A DNA stretch of 64,000 bases, from assembly GCF_000209165.1 (NCBI RefSeq), contig NC_009046.1:1660954-1724953 (forward strand). The letters are read 5' to 3'. The stretch is from Scheffersomyces stipitis CBS 6054 (Eukaryota; Ascomycota; Pichiomycetes; Serinales; Debaryomycetaceae). The position numbers and the translations under genes are program-made. Positions within the stretch are counted from its first letter, which is position 1. The number at the start of each line of letters is the position of its first letter. Of the stretch, positions 50,064 to 60,495 are shown in pieces. The notes below the pieces were generated by a model. It was not told the DNA's origin and searched no databases. It saw nothing but the letters and a program-made list of their open reading frames with translations.

Positions 50064-52571
50064 ATGACTGCTTTTGACATTGAGGGAATATTGAGTCAAT
50101 TGACGTTAGAGGAAAAAATAGGACTACTTGCTGGTATAGACTTTTGGCACACTTACGCGGTGGATAGGTTAGATATCCCTAGTCTCAGATTTAGTGACGG
50201 TCCTAATGGTGTCAGAGGAACAAAATTCTTTGATGCTATTCCGTCTGCGTGCTTTCCATGTGGTACTGCATTGGCTGCAACTTTTGACAAACAATTGTTA
50301 CGTGACACCGGAAAGTTGATGGGGGTTGAAGCTAAAGCTAAGGGCGCTCATGTTATTCTTGGCCCAACAATGAATATTCAAAGAGGCCCATTGGGAGGAA
50401 GAGGGTTCGAGTCTTTCAGTGAAGACCCTCACTTGAGTGGCCATGCTGCAGCTGCCATTGTGAACGGAATTCAAGAAGAAGGTATTGCGGCAACCGTTAA
50501 ACATTTCGTTTGCAATGATCTTGAAGATGAAAGAAATTCTAGCAATTCAATTCTTTCCATGAGGGCTTTAAGGGAGATATATTTGGAACCTTTCAGGATA
50601 GCAATCAAACATGCGAACCCCAAGGCTTTGATGACTGGTTACAACAAAGTAAATGGCGAACATGTTTCTCAAAGCGAAAGTATTATCAAGGACATCTTAA
50701 GAGAAGAATGGAAATGGGAAGGTACCATAATGTCCGATTGGTATGGAACTTATACTAGTGACACTGCTATTAGGGCTGGATTAGACATCGAGATGCCGGG
50801 TCCAACTAAGTTTAGAAGCTTAAGTGAAATTCTGCACATGGTTGCGTCAAAGGAATTGCATATCAAGCATATAAATGATAGAGTAAGGAATGTTCTTAAG
50901 TTGGTTCAATTTGCCCAAGGTTCAGGAGTGCCTCAAAATGCTCCCGAAGGCACAAGTAATAATAGTGCTGAAACCAGTGCTAAGTTAAGAAAAATTGCAC
51001 TGGATTCCATAGTATTGCTCAAGAACACTGGAATACTACCTTTGAGTAAGGATTCATCCATTGCAGTGATAGGTCCAAATGCTAAATTTGCTGCTTATTG
51101 TGGAGGGGGATCTGCTTCGCTTGCATCTTACTACACTACAACACCTTATTCTGGTATTGCATCCAAGACAACTACTCCGCCTAAATACTCAGTTGGTGCA
51201 ACTGGTCATAGATTGTTGCCTGATTTGGCTTCCCAGGTAATAAATCCAAGCACTGGAAGTGTTGGTGTCAATGCAAAGTTCTACTCGGAACCTAGCACCT
51301 CTGAGAGAAGGAACTTGCTAGATGAGTACAATTTAATTGATACTCGGGTCAATCTTTTTGATTACATCAGTACCAGTAGGGCACGTAATGAACCATTCTA
51401 TATTGACTTCGAAGGAGACTTTGTTCCTGAAGAAACGGCCAGTTACAAATTTGGACTTGCTGTGTTCGGTACAGCTGACTTGTATGTTGACAACAAATTG
51501 GTTATTGACAACAGCACAAATCAAAAGAAAGACGAGCACTTTGTTGGTTCTGGAACTAGAGAAGAACACGGCGTCATCCAATTAGAGAAAGGTAAGAATT
51601 ATAGGATTCGTGTTGAATTTGGGTCAGCACACACCTATACTTTTTCTGACCCCAACGCAGAATTTCATGGTGGAGGTTCTTTGAAAATCGGTTGTATTAA
51701 GGTTGTCGAACCCGAAGAAGAAATTAGAAGGGCTATTGAAATCGCAAAGACAGTAGACCAGGTTGTTTTGTGCATTGGACTCAATCTGGAGTGGGAATCT
51801 GAAGGCTACGATCGTCCAGATATGGAGTTGATCGGCCTTCAGAACAAATTAGTAGAGGAAATTATAAAGGCTAATCCGAATACTGTCATTGTCAATCAGT
51901 CAGGCACTCCAGTAGAGATGCCTTGGTTACCAAAAGCAAAGGCGGTTGTTCAAGCTTGGTTTGGAGGTACCGAAGGTGGTAATGCAATTGCAGATGTCTT
52001 GTTTGGTGATGTTAATCCTAGTGGAAAGTTGTCACTATCATTCCCTTTCAAAAACATCGATAATCCGGCTTACCTCAATTTCACCACTGATAACGGTCGA
52101 GTCCTTTATGGAGAAGACATATTCGTTGGTTATAGATATTACGAAAAACTAAACAGAGAGGTTGCGTACCCATTTGGTTTTGGATTATCATATACTTCAT
52201 TCAAAATCGGAGACTTGAAAGTTCAAGGTCTAGACCAGGATAATATTGAGATTTCTGTTAACATCAAGAATACTGGAGCTGTTGATGGTTCGGAAGTTGT
52301 TCAATTTTATGTTTCCAATGATGACAAGGCAGTAATGAGACCAATCAAGGAATTAAAGTGGTTTGAAAAGGTTTTTTTAAAGGCAGGAGAAGATAAAACT
52401 GTTACTTCAAGAATTCTTGTCAAGGATACATTTTCCTTCTTTGATGAATATCAGAATCAGTGGTCCCTTCAAAAAGGAAATTACAAGGTCCATGTTGGAA
52501 ATAGTAGTCTGAATATCTCTCAAACCGAATCCATCTATATTGACAACCAATGCCTCTGGACTGGAATTTAG
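50064..52571 (+). CDS. GH3 beta-glucosidase with PA14 insert, intracellular
   Basis: An 835-residue enzyme. I start it at ATG 50,064; the frame extends to a TTG at 50,031 but to no earlier ATG. The N-terminal GH3 barrel has RFSDGPNGVRG, GRGFESFSEDP and KHFVCND, and the catalytic nucleophile is Asp225 in MSDWYGT. A PA14 domain is inserted at about residues 395-550 (GVNAKFYSEP to the EFHGGG region), as in the Kluyveromyces marxianus enzyme, followed by the second GH3 domain with WESEGYDRPD (candidate acid/base Glu578/580) and a fibronectin-III-like C-terminus. It hydrolyses cellobiose and other beta-glucosides. There is no signal peptide, so it acts in the cytosol on imported sugar, consistent with the permease just upstream. 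S. stipitis has several BGL paralogues, so no number is assigned. A decayed C-terminal copy lies at 58,916-59,270. Confidence 0.93.
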   Translation: MTAFDIEGILSQLTLEEKIGLLAGIDFWHTYAVDRLDIPSLRFSDGPNGVRGTKFFDAIPSACFPCGTALAATFDKQLLRDTGKLMGVEAKAKGAHVILGPTMNIQRGPLGGRGFESFSEDPHLSGHAAAAIVNGIQEEGIAATVKHFVCNDLEDERNSSNSILSMRALREIYLEPFRIAIKHANPKALMTGYNKVNGEHVSQSESIIKDILREEWKWEGTIMSDWYGTYTSDTAIRAGLDIEMPGPTKFRSLSEILHMVASKELHIKHINDRVRNVLKLVQFAQGSGVPQNAPEGTSNNSAETSAKLRKIALDSIVLLKNTGILPLSKDSSIAVIGPNAKFAAYCGGGSASLASYYTTTPYSGIASKTTTPPKYSVGATGHRLLPDLASQVINPSTGSVGVNAKFYSEPSTSERRNLLDEYNLIDTRVNLFDYISTSRARNEPFYIDFEGDFVPEETASYKFGLAVFGTADLYVDNKLVIDNSTNQKKDEHFVGSGTREEHGVIQLEKGKNYRIRVEFGSAHTYTFSDPNAEFHGGGSLKIGCIKVVEPEEEIRRAIEIAKTVDQVVLCIGLNLEWESEGYDRPDMELIGLQNKLVEEIIKANPNTVIVNQSGTPVEMPWLPKAKAVVQAWFGGTEGGNAIADVLFGDVNPSGKLSLSFPFKNIDNPAYLNFTTDNGRVLYGEDIFVGYRYYEKLNREVAYPFGFGLSYTSFKIGDLKVQGLDQDNIEISVNIKNTGAVDGSEVVQFYVSNDDKAVMRPIKELKWFEKVFLKAGEDKTVTSRILVKDTFSFFDEYQNQWSLQKGNYKVHVGNSSLNISQTESIYIDNQCLWTGI

Positions 52572-52786
52572 AAAATGAAATAGATATGGTTTAGAATACG
52601 TTAATTCGGAGTACTTGAATCTATCAGTAGTACAAAAACAAATGACCTCATTACAGTTCTTGGTTTATAGTGTATCAATCTTCATCATAAAAGTTCATTT
52701 AAAGGTATAACCTTTTTGTAAATCTATAGTGTCTATATTCTAAACGTTAAAAAGTCATGCAGGGGAGAAAAACATTAATCGTAAAG

Positions 52787-54439
52787 CTAAACTTGCTCTT
52801 GCTCTTTTGCTTCGGCACCATAAGTGGAGTTTTGCATTTGTTGTTGGGCAGAAGGAGGAACCCATGCACCAGACTTCCATGGTGCAATACCTTCAGCGTA
52901 CAACTCATCAACTTCTTCCAACGACAAACCTTTGGTTTCGCTGACAAAGAAGTAGACATAGAAGAACGAAAAGAGTAAACAACCAGTAAACACAAAGCCG
53001 AACTTGAAGTTGATGGCATTAACAATGAATGGAGTGCAGAAGGAAATCAAGAAGCCCCACATCCAGTTAGCAGCAGTAGCAATAGACATTGCCTTGGATC
53101 TGATTCTCAATGGATATGATTCGGAAATGATGGTAAAAACACCTCCAGCCCATGTACAGGCAAAGAAGAAGATGAACAAACAAGTGATAAAGATCATAGC
53201 ATTACCAGACAGTTGACGGGTGTTGTCGTTATCTACTACTCCATCAATGAACAAATGAGTTGTACCAATAACGGAGTAAATGATGAAACAAACGAACATA
53301 CCAGCAGAACCGACTAACAAACATTGTCTTCTTCCAAATCTTTCAATGGCCCAAATACCAACAAATGTAGAAAGAAAGTTGACTGTACCTAAGATGATGG
53401 AAGTCTGGAAGGAATCTTGCAAACCAACAGCTTGGAAGATTGTAGTTCCGTAATAGAAGAAATAGTTGACACCAGTTAATTGTTGCAAAGACTGCAAGAT
53501 AATTCCCATGATAACTCTTCTGAAAATAGCTGGCTTACCAGTGATCAATTCCATCCACGAAGCAGAACCTGCAGCAGCTTCTCTGTCAATACCAGCCTGA
53601 ATCAATTGAAGTTCAGTGTAGACACCTGGATCTTCCGGAGATAACTTGTTGGATCTTGCAAGGGACTTCTTGGCTTCTTCGATTCTCTTCTTTTCAATTA
53701 AGAATCTTGGGGATTCTGGCATAGCCAACATACCGACAACTAAGAAAATAGCCCAAAGGAAGCATAAGCCCAAAGGAACTCTCCATTGTCTTGAATCATT
53801 TAAATCTTTGGTTCCATAAGTGACACAGTAACCAATGAAAATACCTAAGGTGATACATAATTGGTAACAGTATACCAAAGTACCTCTCAAATGCTTTGGA
53901 GCACTTTCACTAATGAACATTGGAGACAACACTGAAACAGTACCAACAGCTAATCCTGTAACTCCACGTCCAATTGTAAGTTGGTACCACTTGTCTTGGG
54001 ACGAGATCTGGATGATAATACCGACGACGTATACAACCATAGCTGAAATGATACCAATTCTTCTACCGTAAACATCTCCTATCTTAGAAAGGAAAATACC
54101 ACCAATTGCACAACCAATGTTAAAAATGGAAACAATCAAACCGACTCTGATATCAGACAAATATTTTCCTTCAGAACCATCTTGACCAAATCTGGAAAGG
54201 AAATCAGACATATTAAGGAAACCGGAAATTGTACCGGTATCGAAACCGAATACGAAGCCACCAAAGGCAACCAACATGCAGAAGAAACAAACCAAGAGAT
54301 AGGCTTTGATACCTGTTGCTGGAATGGAAGCTAAATCACTTTGGCTATTTGAGGACGAACTTTGCTCAACTTTATCTTCGAGGATGGAAGAACCATCGAT
54401 TGGGGTTTGAGCACCCGAGGGTAAATCTTGTGAGGACAT
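52787..54439 (-). CDS. SUT2/SUT3: Hexose/xylose transporter, SUT2/SUT3 type
   Basis: A 550-residue sugar porter starting at ATG 54,439; the longer frame to 54,523 begins with TTG. It has about 12 membrane helices with the sugar-porter signatures [10 protein letters not shown] (helix 1), [21 protein letters not shown], the [13 protein letters not shown] motif of helix 7, and a conserved cytosolic C-terminus [15 protein letters not shown]. The sequence, length and N-terminus ([11 protein letters not shown]) match what I recall of the Scheffersomyces stipitis SUT facilitators, which take up glucose and, less well, xylose. SUT2 and SUT3 are almost identical, so they cannot be separated here. Convergent with the beta-glucosidase (215 bp between stops). 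The 1.2-kb promoter carries five CGGANNA motifs, suggesting Rgt1-type glucose regulation. Confidence 0.92.
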   Translation of the reverse strand: MSSQDLPSGAQTPIDGSSILEDKVEQSSSSNSQSDLASIPATGIKAYLLVCFFCMLVAFGGFVFGFDTGTISGFLNMSDFLSRFGQDGSEGKYLSDIRVGLIVSIFNIGCAIGGIFLSKIGDVYGRRIGIISAMVVYVVGIIIQISSQDKWYQLTIGRGVTGLAVGTVSVLSPMFISESAPKHLRGTLVYCYQLCITLGIFIGYCVTYGTKDLNDSRQWRVPLGLCFLWAIFLVVGMLAMPESPRFLIEKKRIEEAKKSLARSNKLSPEDPGVYTELQLIQAGIDREAAAGSASWMELITGKPAIFRRVIMGIILQSLQQLTGVNYFFYYGTTIFQAVGLQDSFQTSIILGTVNFLSTFVGIWAIERFGRRQCLLVGSAGMFVCFIIYSVIGTTHLFIDGVVDNDNTRQLSGNAMIFITCLFIFFFACTWAGGVFTIISESYPLRIRSKAMSIATAANWMWGFLISFCTPFIVNAINFKFGFVFTGCLLFSFFYVYFFVSETKGLSLEEVDELYAEGIAPWKSGAWVPPSAQQQMQNSTYGAEAKEQEQV

Positions 54440-54510
54440 TGTATTGAATAATGTGTGATGATGAGAAGAGAAAAGTAAATAGGTTGCAAAATAGGGTTTA
54501 TTCCTGTCGA

Positions 54511-54518
54511 TATTTATA
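54511..54518 (-). promoter_or_regulatory. TATA box of SUT gene
   Basis: TATAAATA on the minus strand, about 75 bases before the SUT ATG. Confidence 0.5.
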
Positions 54519-54571
54519 CTCAATTTGATGGCTGCAATATTTGATTGATGGCTGAGGTAAAATTCTTAAGC

Positions 54572-55075
54572 CGGAAAATACCCAAAAAATAATCTTAGTG
54601 ACATGCGCAAATGACATCTCTGCGCCCCCAATTCGGAAAAGATTTTCAAATAGCAATGAGGATAACGTATGAGTATTTCTCGCAAGTACATCGATATTGT
54701 ACTTGGAGGCACTTATGTACATAAGGTGAAGTATCCTAAGACATGATGGCAAGCTCTATACTCGATATTGGCAATCTACATTTGAATTGGGCTTGCCCAA
54801 GGACTTCTTGCAGCATGGACCTGGACCCCCTTCCAACGCGGAAAAACTACAGTTGACTTTTGCACCTCTCCCTGTTTGTCTTCACATCTGCAACAACTGA
54901 TCTGTGCGTTACATGTTCCAAGCCACCTGGTAGATTGCTGGCATATGGGGTGACTTTCACAGCCGAAATTGTAAAGGTGGGTATAATTTATCACGTTTCG
55001 GGGAAACCCGGCATATTAGTCTTGATGCATCTCTGAAAAAGAAATTTCCGGATAAAATAAGAATGTTCCGGAAAA
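54572..55075. promoter_or_regulatory. Cluster of five Rgt1-type CGGANNA sites (SUT promoter)
   Basis: CGGAAAA occurs at 54,572-54,578, 54,634-54,640, 54,839-54,845 and 55,069-55,075, with CGGATAA at 55,049-55,055. CGGANNA is the binding consensus of the Zn2Cys6 repressor Rgt1, which controls hexose-transporter genes in yeasts. The last two sites lie within a pair of TTCCGGA half-palindromes. Occupancy by an Rgt1 homologue is inferred. Confidence 0.5.
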
Positions 55076-55613
55076 GAAACGCATGCAACTTCTGTAGATC
55101 TGTCATGTTCTGAATAGTCTCCTTCAGGCGAATAACACCTTGGTAGAAGATTCAAAATACATCATACAGCTTTCACGTTGATAGTTGAAAGTTGTATGCA
55201 TTAGAAACAGATGATCCACCATTTGCTGAGGCAACCTTTTTATGCAAGACTTGGGTTCGCTTGATTTAAAACTGGTTCGTTGAATGGGTGCAACATAGTG
55301 ATCGTAGTTTTAACAGAGCCAACTCAAAGATATGACCCTAGAGGTGAGCTTTTCACATTTGAGGATACGAAGAGAATCCATTAATCAACACTACAGAGAT
55401 AACTTTGATGGCGACTTCTATCTAAACCTTTTCTACTCTTTTGTAACAAGATTGTATCTGTACTACTTACTGCTTTATCTTCTCATCCAAGAAAAATAAA
55501 ACTTCTGGATATTCCCAATACACCAAGAAATTCGCGTCAAAATAAACTTCGATTTCGCTACCTATCTATGTACTTCCCTTTAAAACAACTCGTATCAAGC
55601 ATTGGTCTTCAGC

Positions 55614-57173
55614 TCAAGACATCTCAACAAAAACACCATCTTGGTGACACATTGTCAAATGGACAGACTTTCTTGGTGGGTAAGGTCTGTCGTCTTTAGA
55701 AATTAACGAAGGGAACATTTGTAACAATCTGACAATTACATAAGAAGCTTCAGTTAAAGCGAACTGTTGTCCCAAGCAGATTCTTGGACCTCCGTTGAAA
55801 GGAAGGTAAGCCCATCCTAACTTGTTCAAATCCGCCCATCTTTCAGGTCTGAATTCACTAGAGTCCTCTCCGTAAAACTCCTTTAATCTATGGGTGGTGA
55901 AAATACTGTAAGCTACAGTAGTACCTTTGCCAACAAAGATGGGTGAAAGACCGTCCTTACCACCACCAACTGGCAAAGTGGTATTCTTAGTTGCAACCCT
56001 AAAGTTCATTGGAACACTTGGGTAGAGTCGCAAAGCTTCGTTGATGACAAACTTCAAGTATTCACATTTCTTCAATGATTCGAATGTAATTTCTTCTACT
56101 CTGGCATTTTCTCCATCGCCAAATGCTTTGTAGACTTCTTTTTTCAACTTTTCGAAGATGTGCTGATTTCTTGCCAATTCATAGAAAGTGAAACTCAATA
56201 ATCCGGCAGTTGTGTCTCTTCCAGCAACCAAAATGTTCAATAGTTGATCTTGCAAAACTGTCGGATTTCTAGTCTGTTTGGCCAATTCATACAAGAAGAC
56301 ATATCCATCTCCAGATTTTTTTTCTAAATCATCTGGAGTGAAAGACAATGCCCTATTTACATAGTATTTGGCGACCTTGTGCACCTTAGCATTGCAGTCT
56401 CTGAATTCCTTATTGTTAATAAGCCAGTAAAATTGCTGGATGTAGGCTCTAGATGCCAAATACTTCTGACTCAAGTTGAAAGCGGCAGCGAAGTCTGCTC
56501 TACCGTCAATGTCATTCGGTGGAGTTAATCCGATACCATCATACAACGAGTGAACACTGTCACCGAACAAAAATTCAGTGGCTGTGTCGACTGTCAACAT
56601 GAAGAACAAATCCTGAAGGTCGATAGTCTCGCCCTTTGCTGCACGAATGTGTTTGGCAAGAATCTGTAAATGAGGTTCCAAAGCCTTGACATGTGCAACC
56701 TGTTCCCTAGCGAATTGGGGTCTTAATATGGCCCTCGAATGCTTCCATCCTTCGCCATCTAAGGTAAATATACCATCACCTAACAAGGGCTTTAATTGAA
56801 CGTGTCTGAAACCAAGAGCAAAGTCGTTGAATTGTGTGGCCAAAAGGGCTTTGATGTTTTCTGGCTCAATGGTTATCAAGACTCTAAAGCCAAATAGCCT
56901 TAAGAAGAAAGTTCTGACACCCAATTGATCGAAGACTTCAACTGCATTATCAATCAATGTTCCATCTGTCTTGAGTTTCAACGTCTCACGTAAAAACGGA
57001 ATACCGAACCATTTACCGTCTGGGTTCCATGTAGTTTCCTTGCAGCCATGTCTCTTAATAAACAGTTGTTGTTGGATGTACTGGAAGACAATGTAGGAAG
57101 TACCGAGAAGGCAAACTACAACATACCACTTGGTGAGGTAAGATAAAACAAGTTCAGCAGACATCGTTGGCAT
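55614..57173 (-). CDS. CYP52-family cytochrome P450 (n-alkane/fatty-acid hydroxylase)
   Basis: A 519-residue P450 starting at ATG 57,173, with a second ATG three codons in. A single N-terminal membrane anchor lies at about residues 15-35. The I-helix oxygen-binding motif AGRDTT is at about 317-322, the K-helix ExxR is EALR (about 386) and the heme-ligand loop is [15 protein letters not shown] with Cys466. Overall sequence and length fit the CYP52 family of CTG-clade yeasts, ER enzymes that omega-hydroxylate alkanes and fatty acids with NADPH-P450 reductase. S. stipitis keeps several CYP52 copies. Chain-length preference cannot be read from sequence. It is co-oriented with SUT, 1.17 kb upstream. 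Confidence 0.92.
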   Translation of the reverse strand: MPTMSAELVLSYLTKWYVVVCLLGTSYIVFQYIQQQLFIKRHGCKETTWNPDGKWFGIPFLRETLKLKTDGTLIDNAVEVFDQLGVRTFFLRLFGFRVLITIEPENIKALLATQFNDFALGFRHVQLKPLLGDGIFTLDGEGWKHSRAILRPQFAREQVAHVKALEPHLQILAKHIRAAKGETIDLQDLFFMLTVDTATEFLFGDSVHSLYDGIGLTPPNDIDGRADFAAAFNLSQKYLASRAYIQQFYWLINNKEFRDCNAKVHKVAKYYVNRALSFTPDDLEKKSGDGYVFLYELAKQTRNPTVLQDQLLNILVAGRDTTAGLLSFTFYELARNQHIFEKLKKEVYKAFGDGENARVEEITFESLKKCEYLKFVINEALRLYPSVPMNFRVATKNTTLPVGGGKDGLSPIFVGKGTTVAYSIFTTHRLKEFYGEDSSEFRPERWADLNKLGWAYLPFNGGPRICLGQQFALTEASYVIVRLLQMFPSLISKDDRPYPPRKSVHLTMCHQDGVFVEMS

Positions 57174-57980
57174 CTTGTCATTTATCAGATTCGAAATCTA
57201 CTAGGATGTATTTGAAGATATATACATTTACAAACCAAATCATGTGAACTTTCTGTTTTTCACATGCACCCTTAATGTCAAGCATGGTTCCTTCTCGGCA
57301 TAATATAGCCCAATCCGATCGAAGTCCGCTGTTGGCATCTGAATGCTCTAGAACAAGTATAGAATGAGCCTTGCTTCCATTACAGATCAAAGGAGTAAGT
57401 CAGGAATGTAGAGGAGTTTACGATTCCAGATGAAAGAGAATAGCTACTCAAACATCGCATAGAGTTATATGCTTATGAATAGTGATCTCTGCTTGCGCAG
57501 ACTCCCCTCAACTTTTAGATTATCTGCAGTTCTTACATAAATCTATGTCCTTCATGCTGATTCAAAACAATTGAATATCCTCCTGTGTATAGCTCCCCCG
57601 CAGTATATCAAACTCGATTGTCAGCACTAGCTTTGTACATTGTAAGTATCACCCCCAATAGACTGGACAAAAGAGCATATCGCTATGGGAACTTAAGTAT
57701 GCCTAAACCATGGATGCGAAAATCGCATTGATAACGGACGATTTGGATGGAAAATAGAACTAAAGGTCGCACCTAATTTGCAGATTTAGGTAGGTCACAA
57801 AAAAACACATATTACGCAAGAATTGTACAATTATATTGTTATTTGAAAGAAAGAAATGGCATATGTGGCCATTTAGACAGAGGCAGTGCTCCTAATCGGG
57901 ATAATACATAGGTTGTATGCAGAATGTAGCATTGACCCTATTGAAGTACGCAATCATAATCAGCTCATGTATTCTTTTTA
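57174..57980. other. CYP52 upstream region
   Basis: AT-rich, no gene supported. It holds the CYP52 promoter and ends at an LTR-like boundary at 57,981. From here to the right the sequence looks subtelomeric, with relics and few intact genes. Confidence 0.5.
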
Positions 57981-58210
57981 TGTTGTATCTTGTGATCTAG
58001 GACAATGTGACAATATTTTAAATCCATACAATTAGAACAACAAGATTTTCTAAGATTGAAAGATTATGAATCCTTCGTTATTTTTATATAAGGGAAATAG
58101 AATGATACTACTTTTAAGGCAGTAAATCTCAAGTAGCAATTAGCATTTTCTAACTAGTTTTCGCACTTTTTAAGATTGTAATAATTAGAGTATACTAAAG
58201 AGGTAAATCC
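57981..58210 (+). mobile_element. Truncated or decayed LTR (copy A)
   Basis: About 225 bases starting TGTTGTATCTTGTGA that align with the first 250 bases of the LTR at 62,330, with many substitutions and small indels. Shared blocks include ATATTTTAAAT, ACTTTTAAG and TTTCGCACT. The similarity stops near 58,205-58,216, where a CAACG could be a decayed LTR terminus. No internal retroelement genes are adjacent. Confidence 0.6.
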
Positions 58211-58330
58211 ACAACGAACGAAGTTCTATTTAGGCAATTGCAGCGACTGGTCGAATTTAGAAGTGGAGTTGAACGAGTGGGACTAGCGAACTAACTGATG
58301 CTTTTATAGAAAGGAGGGAAATATTGTCCA

Positions 58331-58820
58331 AAGATCTTCATTCATTTGAAAATGATTGCAATCTGTGGAGTATTTGGTACTGGTATTTAGTCCAGGAATA
58401 CATTTTACTCTCACAGGTGCAGGAGGTACATTCCTTGCCTATGCTTTGATGGCGATTATTGTTGGAAATAACCAGATAGCTATTGCCGAAGTTGAAGTAA
58501 CGATGCCAAATTCTTCTGTTACTGTTATATACTTACAGCATTTTGTAGATTCAGCTCTAAGATTCGCCTATGGGTGTATCTAATCATGCCTTGTGAAATT
58601 GCTGCAGCGTCACGGATATTAATTCTGCTGCTTGGATCACTATTATTATTGTTGCACTTATCGCCGTTAATTCATGTTCGATAAAATTGTACGATGAGAT
58701 TGAATTTTCTTTGCCATACTTAAGCTTATTTTGTTGACATGATTGTTCATAGTCGTTACAGCTGGTGGAGAACCATCAACTCCAATATTTGCAAGCGAGA
58801 TGAAATACCCTAGAGAGTAG
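58331..58820 (+). pseudogene. Amino-acid permease relic (APC/YAT family)
   Basis: Scattered over several frames are pieces of the N-terminal half of a yeast amino-acid permease: HLKMIAICGVFGTG (from 58,343, frame then stopped), FSPGIHFTLTGAGGTFLAYA and HFVDSALRFAYG (58,386-58,580, next frame), PCEIAAA (58,589, another frame), NSAAWIT and DEIEF (58,618-58,735, another frame) and SEMKYPRE (58,794-58,817). They appear in the order found in intact permeases (helix 1 GTG motif, helices 2-3, helix 4, helix 5 AAWIT, later PRE/PRK). At least three frameshifts and several stops show that it is dead. The C-terminal half is missing. Confidence 0.75.
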
Positions 58821-58915
58821 TTTTCAAAGCTTGCGAAAAAGTTTTCTTCAATATAAATAAGCACTGCACTCTGAAATTTTATATAAAATAAGTCAAACCT
58901 ATAAGTTTTCTCTAT

Positions 58916-59270
58916 CTAAAACCTAGTCCATTGGTATTCTCTGTAAACATTGATGGTTACTGTTCGAGAAATATTCAGGGTACTACTTCCAACATTTGAA
59001 CAGGTTCTCGTATTCATCAAAGAAGGAGAATGAATCCTTGACATGAATCTTCGAAGTAACAGTTCTATCTTCTCACCTTCAGAATACCTTTTCAAACCAC
59101 TTTAATTCCTTGATTTGTCTATTCACTTCCTTATCGCTATAGGAGTTATAAATTTGCACAACCTTCAAACCATCAACAGTACGGTATTCGCGATAAAACT
59201 AAATTTCAATATTATCTTGGTCTAGAACTTGAATAGTCTTAAAAGAATTCGAAGTTAGCTTTGAGAAGTA
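58916..59270 (-). pseudogene. Beta-glucosidase C-terminal relic
   Basis: The minus strand encodes DQDNIEI, IKELKWFEKVF, VKDSFSFFDEYEN, STLNISRTV and a final QWTRF followed by a stop. These match in order the last ~115 residues of the intact beta-glucosidase at 50,064-52,571 (DQDNIEI, IKELKWFEKVF, VKDTFSFFDEYQN, SSLNISQTE, LWTGI). Internal stops and frame changes interrupt it. Upstream of about 59,270 the match fades. It is on the opposite strand from the intact gene, so a separate BGL copy once lay here. Confidence 0.8.
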
Positions 59271-59547
59271 GTTTGATTGATATCACATAAGAACCACTTG
59301 AATGGGAACAAGAATATGAAGATAAGGTTGAGTAACTGTATCTTTGTAGATGAAGCTAGTTATCATCAGAATGAAACTCGAAAATGGTTGTTACGCAGTT
59401 GGTGAAACGCAACTCTTGCTGAACATGTGGCACATGGTGTGTATGCCATATCTGATTATGAGGACATGCATTCAATTTCCACCTACATCTACACAACTTC
59501 TTTGGCTATTTTACTAATCTCAATGGAAGTTGTTACACTTCAGATTC

Positions 59548-60495
59548 CTAAAGTTCGTCATGAACTAATGCTCGAATGCTACTTGTGTTATCAGGTGATT
59601 CATCATAAAACCTCGCAGGAACTGGTGCCATTTCTGGAGTCTTAAGCCATCTCCGACTACCATAGGCACTATCACAGAATCCTTTAGGAAAGCTCATTTT
59701 GTCTGAATCAAAATCTCTCTTGTTTAATTTAGAAGAACTCTTCACCATTTTCATGCACAAACTCCATCCTCCAGAATAGGAAAAAACTGCCGCAACATCA
59801 TGTTGGTGATCGTCTATGTGAGCATTTACCCATCTAAAACCTTGTTCTATTAGGTTGAATGCTGTCCCGTGGTCGCATTCTGATCCCGTAACACCAGCAA
59901 CACCAGTGGCACTGCCCTTGCAATCTTCAAAAGTTGATCCTTCTGGAAGGAATCTTCCCATTTCAAAACATAACAAATTCATTTTTGGATGGTCAAATAG
60001 AATATCTGCAAGTGGGCTGTCCAAAATTGATATAATCCTGTCCCAAATCACCAGAATCACATTGGATCCAGCTTTCCTAATAGAGTTCACTACAATTGCA
60101 GCTGTTCGCTTAGAATTTCTAGGTGAAGGACCATCTCTCACCTTATGATCCAATTCTTGACTACTCAAGTATAGTGGCATTCTGTCACTGTATAGTTTCC
60201 TAGTTTTGTCCAACATTTCAAGTAAACTGGTCACTACAAAGTCCCTTGAATCCTCGATATCGAATATCACACCGTAGACTATTGAATGATTAGTAGTGTA
60301 CGTGTCTAAGGCAGCCACCATTATTTCGTATTTTCCGCCATCACTAGTTTTATTTGCAACGTCAAAGGCAGAGACAAGATCATCCAATTCCAAAATATAA
60401 ATTGGGTGGCCATGTGTATTTGTATCTTCTATGACGAATGAGAACCCGAAAATTATTAATATCAGAGTGATTAATCCAAGAATTGCTGATGCCAT
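59548..60495 (-). CDS. Unknown secreted or membrane-anchored protein, 315 aa
   Basis: An intact frame from ATG 60,495. Residues 3-22 are very hydrophobic (ILGLITLILIIFGFSFVI) and could be a signal peptide or a membrane anchor. The rest is a mixed alpha/beta-looking, soluble sequence with five Cys (LLCFE, EDCKG, SECDH, LCMKM, GFCDS), a region rich in Gly/Asp (TGVAGVTGSECDHG) and a Lys-Arg pair in NKRDFD (about residue 262) that could be a Kex2 site. I do not recognise a family or catalytic motif. It is the only intact gene between CYP52 and the helicase-like frame, surrounded by relics, so it may be a lineage-specific subtelomeric gene. The open frame of almost 1 kb in AT-rich DNA supports it being real. 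Confidence 0.6.
   Translation of the reverse strand: MASAILGLITLILIIFGFSFVIEDTNTHGHPIYILELDDLVSAFDVANKTSDGGKYEIMVAALDTYTTNHSIVYGVIFDIEDSRDFVVTSLLEMLDKTRKLYSDRMPLYLSSQELDHKVRDGPSPRNSKRTAAIVVNSIRKAGSNVILVIWDRIISILDSPLADILFDHPKMNLLCFEMGRFLPEGSTFEDCKGSATGVAGVTGSECDHGTAFNLIEQGFRWVNAHIDDHQHDVAAVFSYSGGWSLCMKMVKSSSKLNKRDFDSDKMSFPKGFCDSAYGSRRWLKTPEMAPVPARFYDESPDNTSSIRALVHDEL

Larger units (their letters stand above)
54440..55613. other. CYP52-SUT intergenic region
   Basis: No supported gene. Short minus-strand frames at 54,498-54,752 and 54,776-54,994 lack motifs. It contains the SUT promoter, with the TATA box and CGGANNA cluster, and the CYP52 3' UTR. Confidence 0.55.

Noticed and set aside
54440..54523. 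N-terminal extension of the SUT transporter
   Set aside because: It starts with TTG and overlaps the TATA box; the [11 protein letters not shown] start matches the known family.
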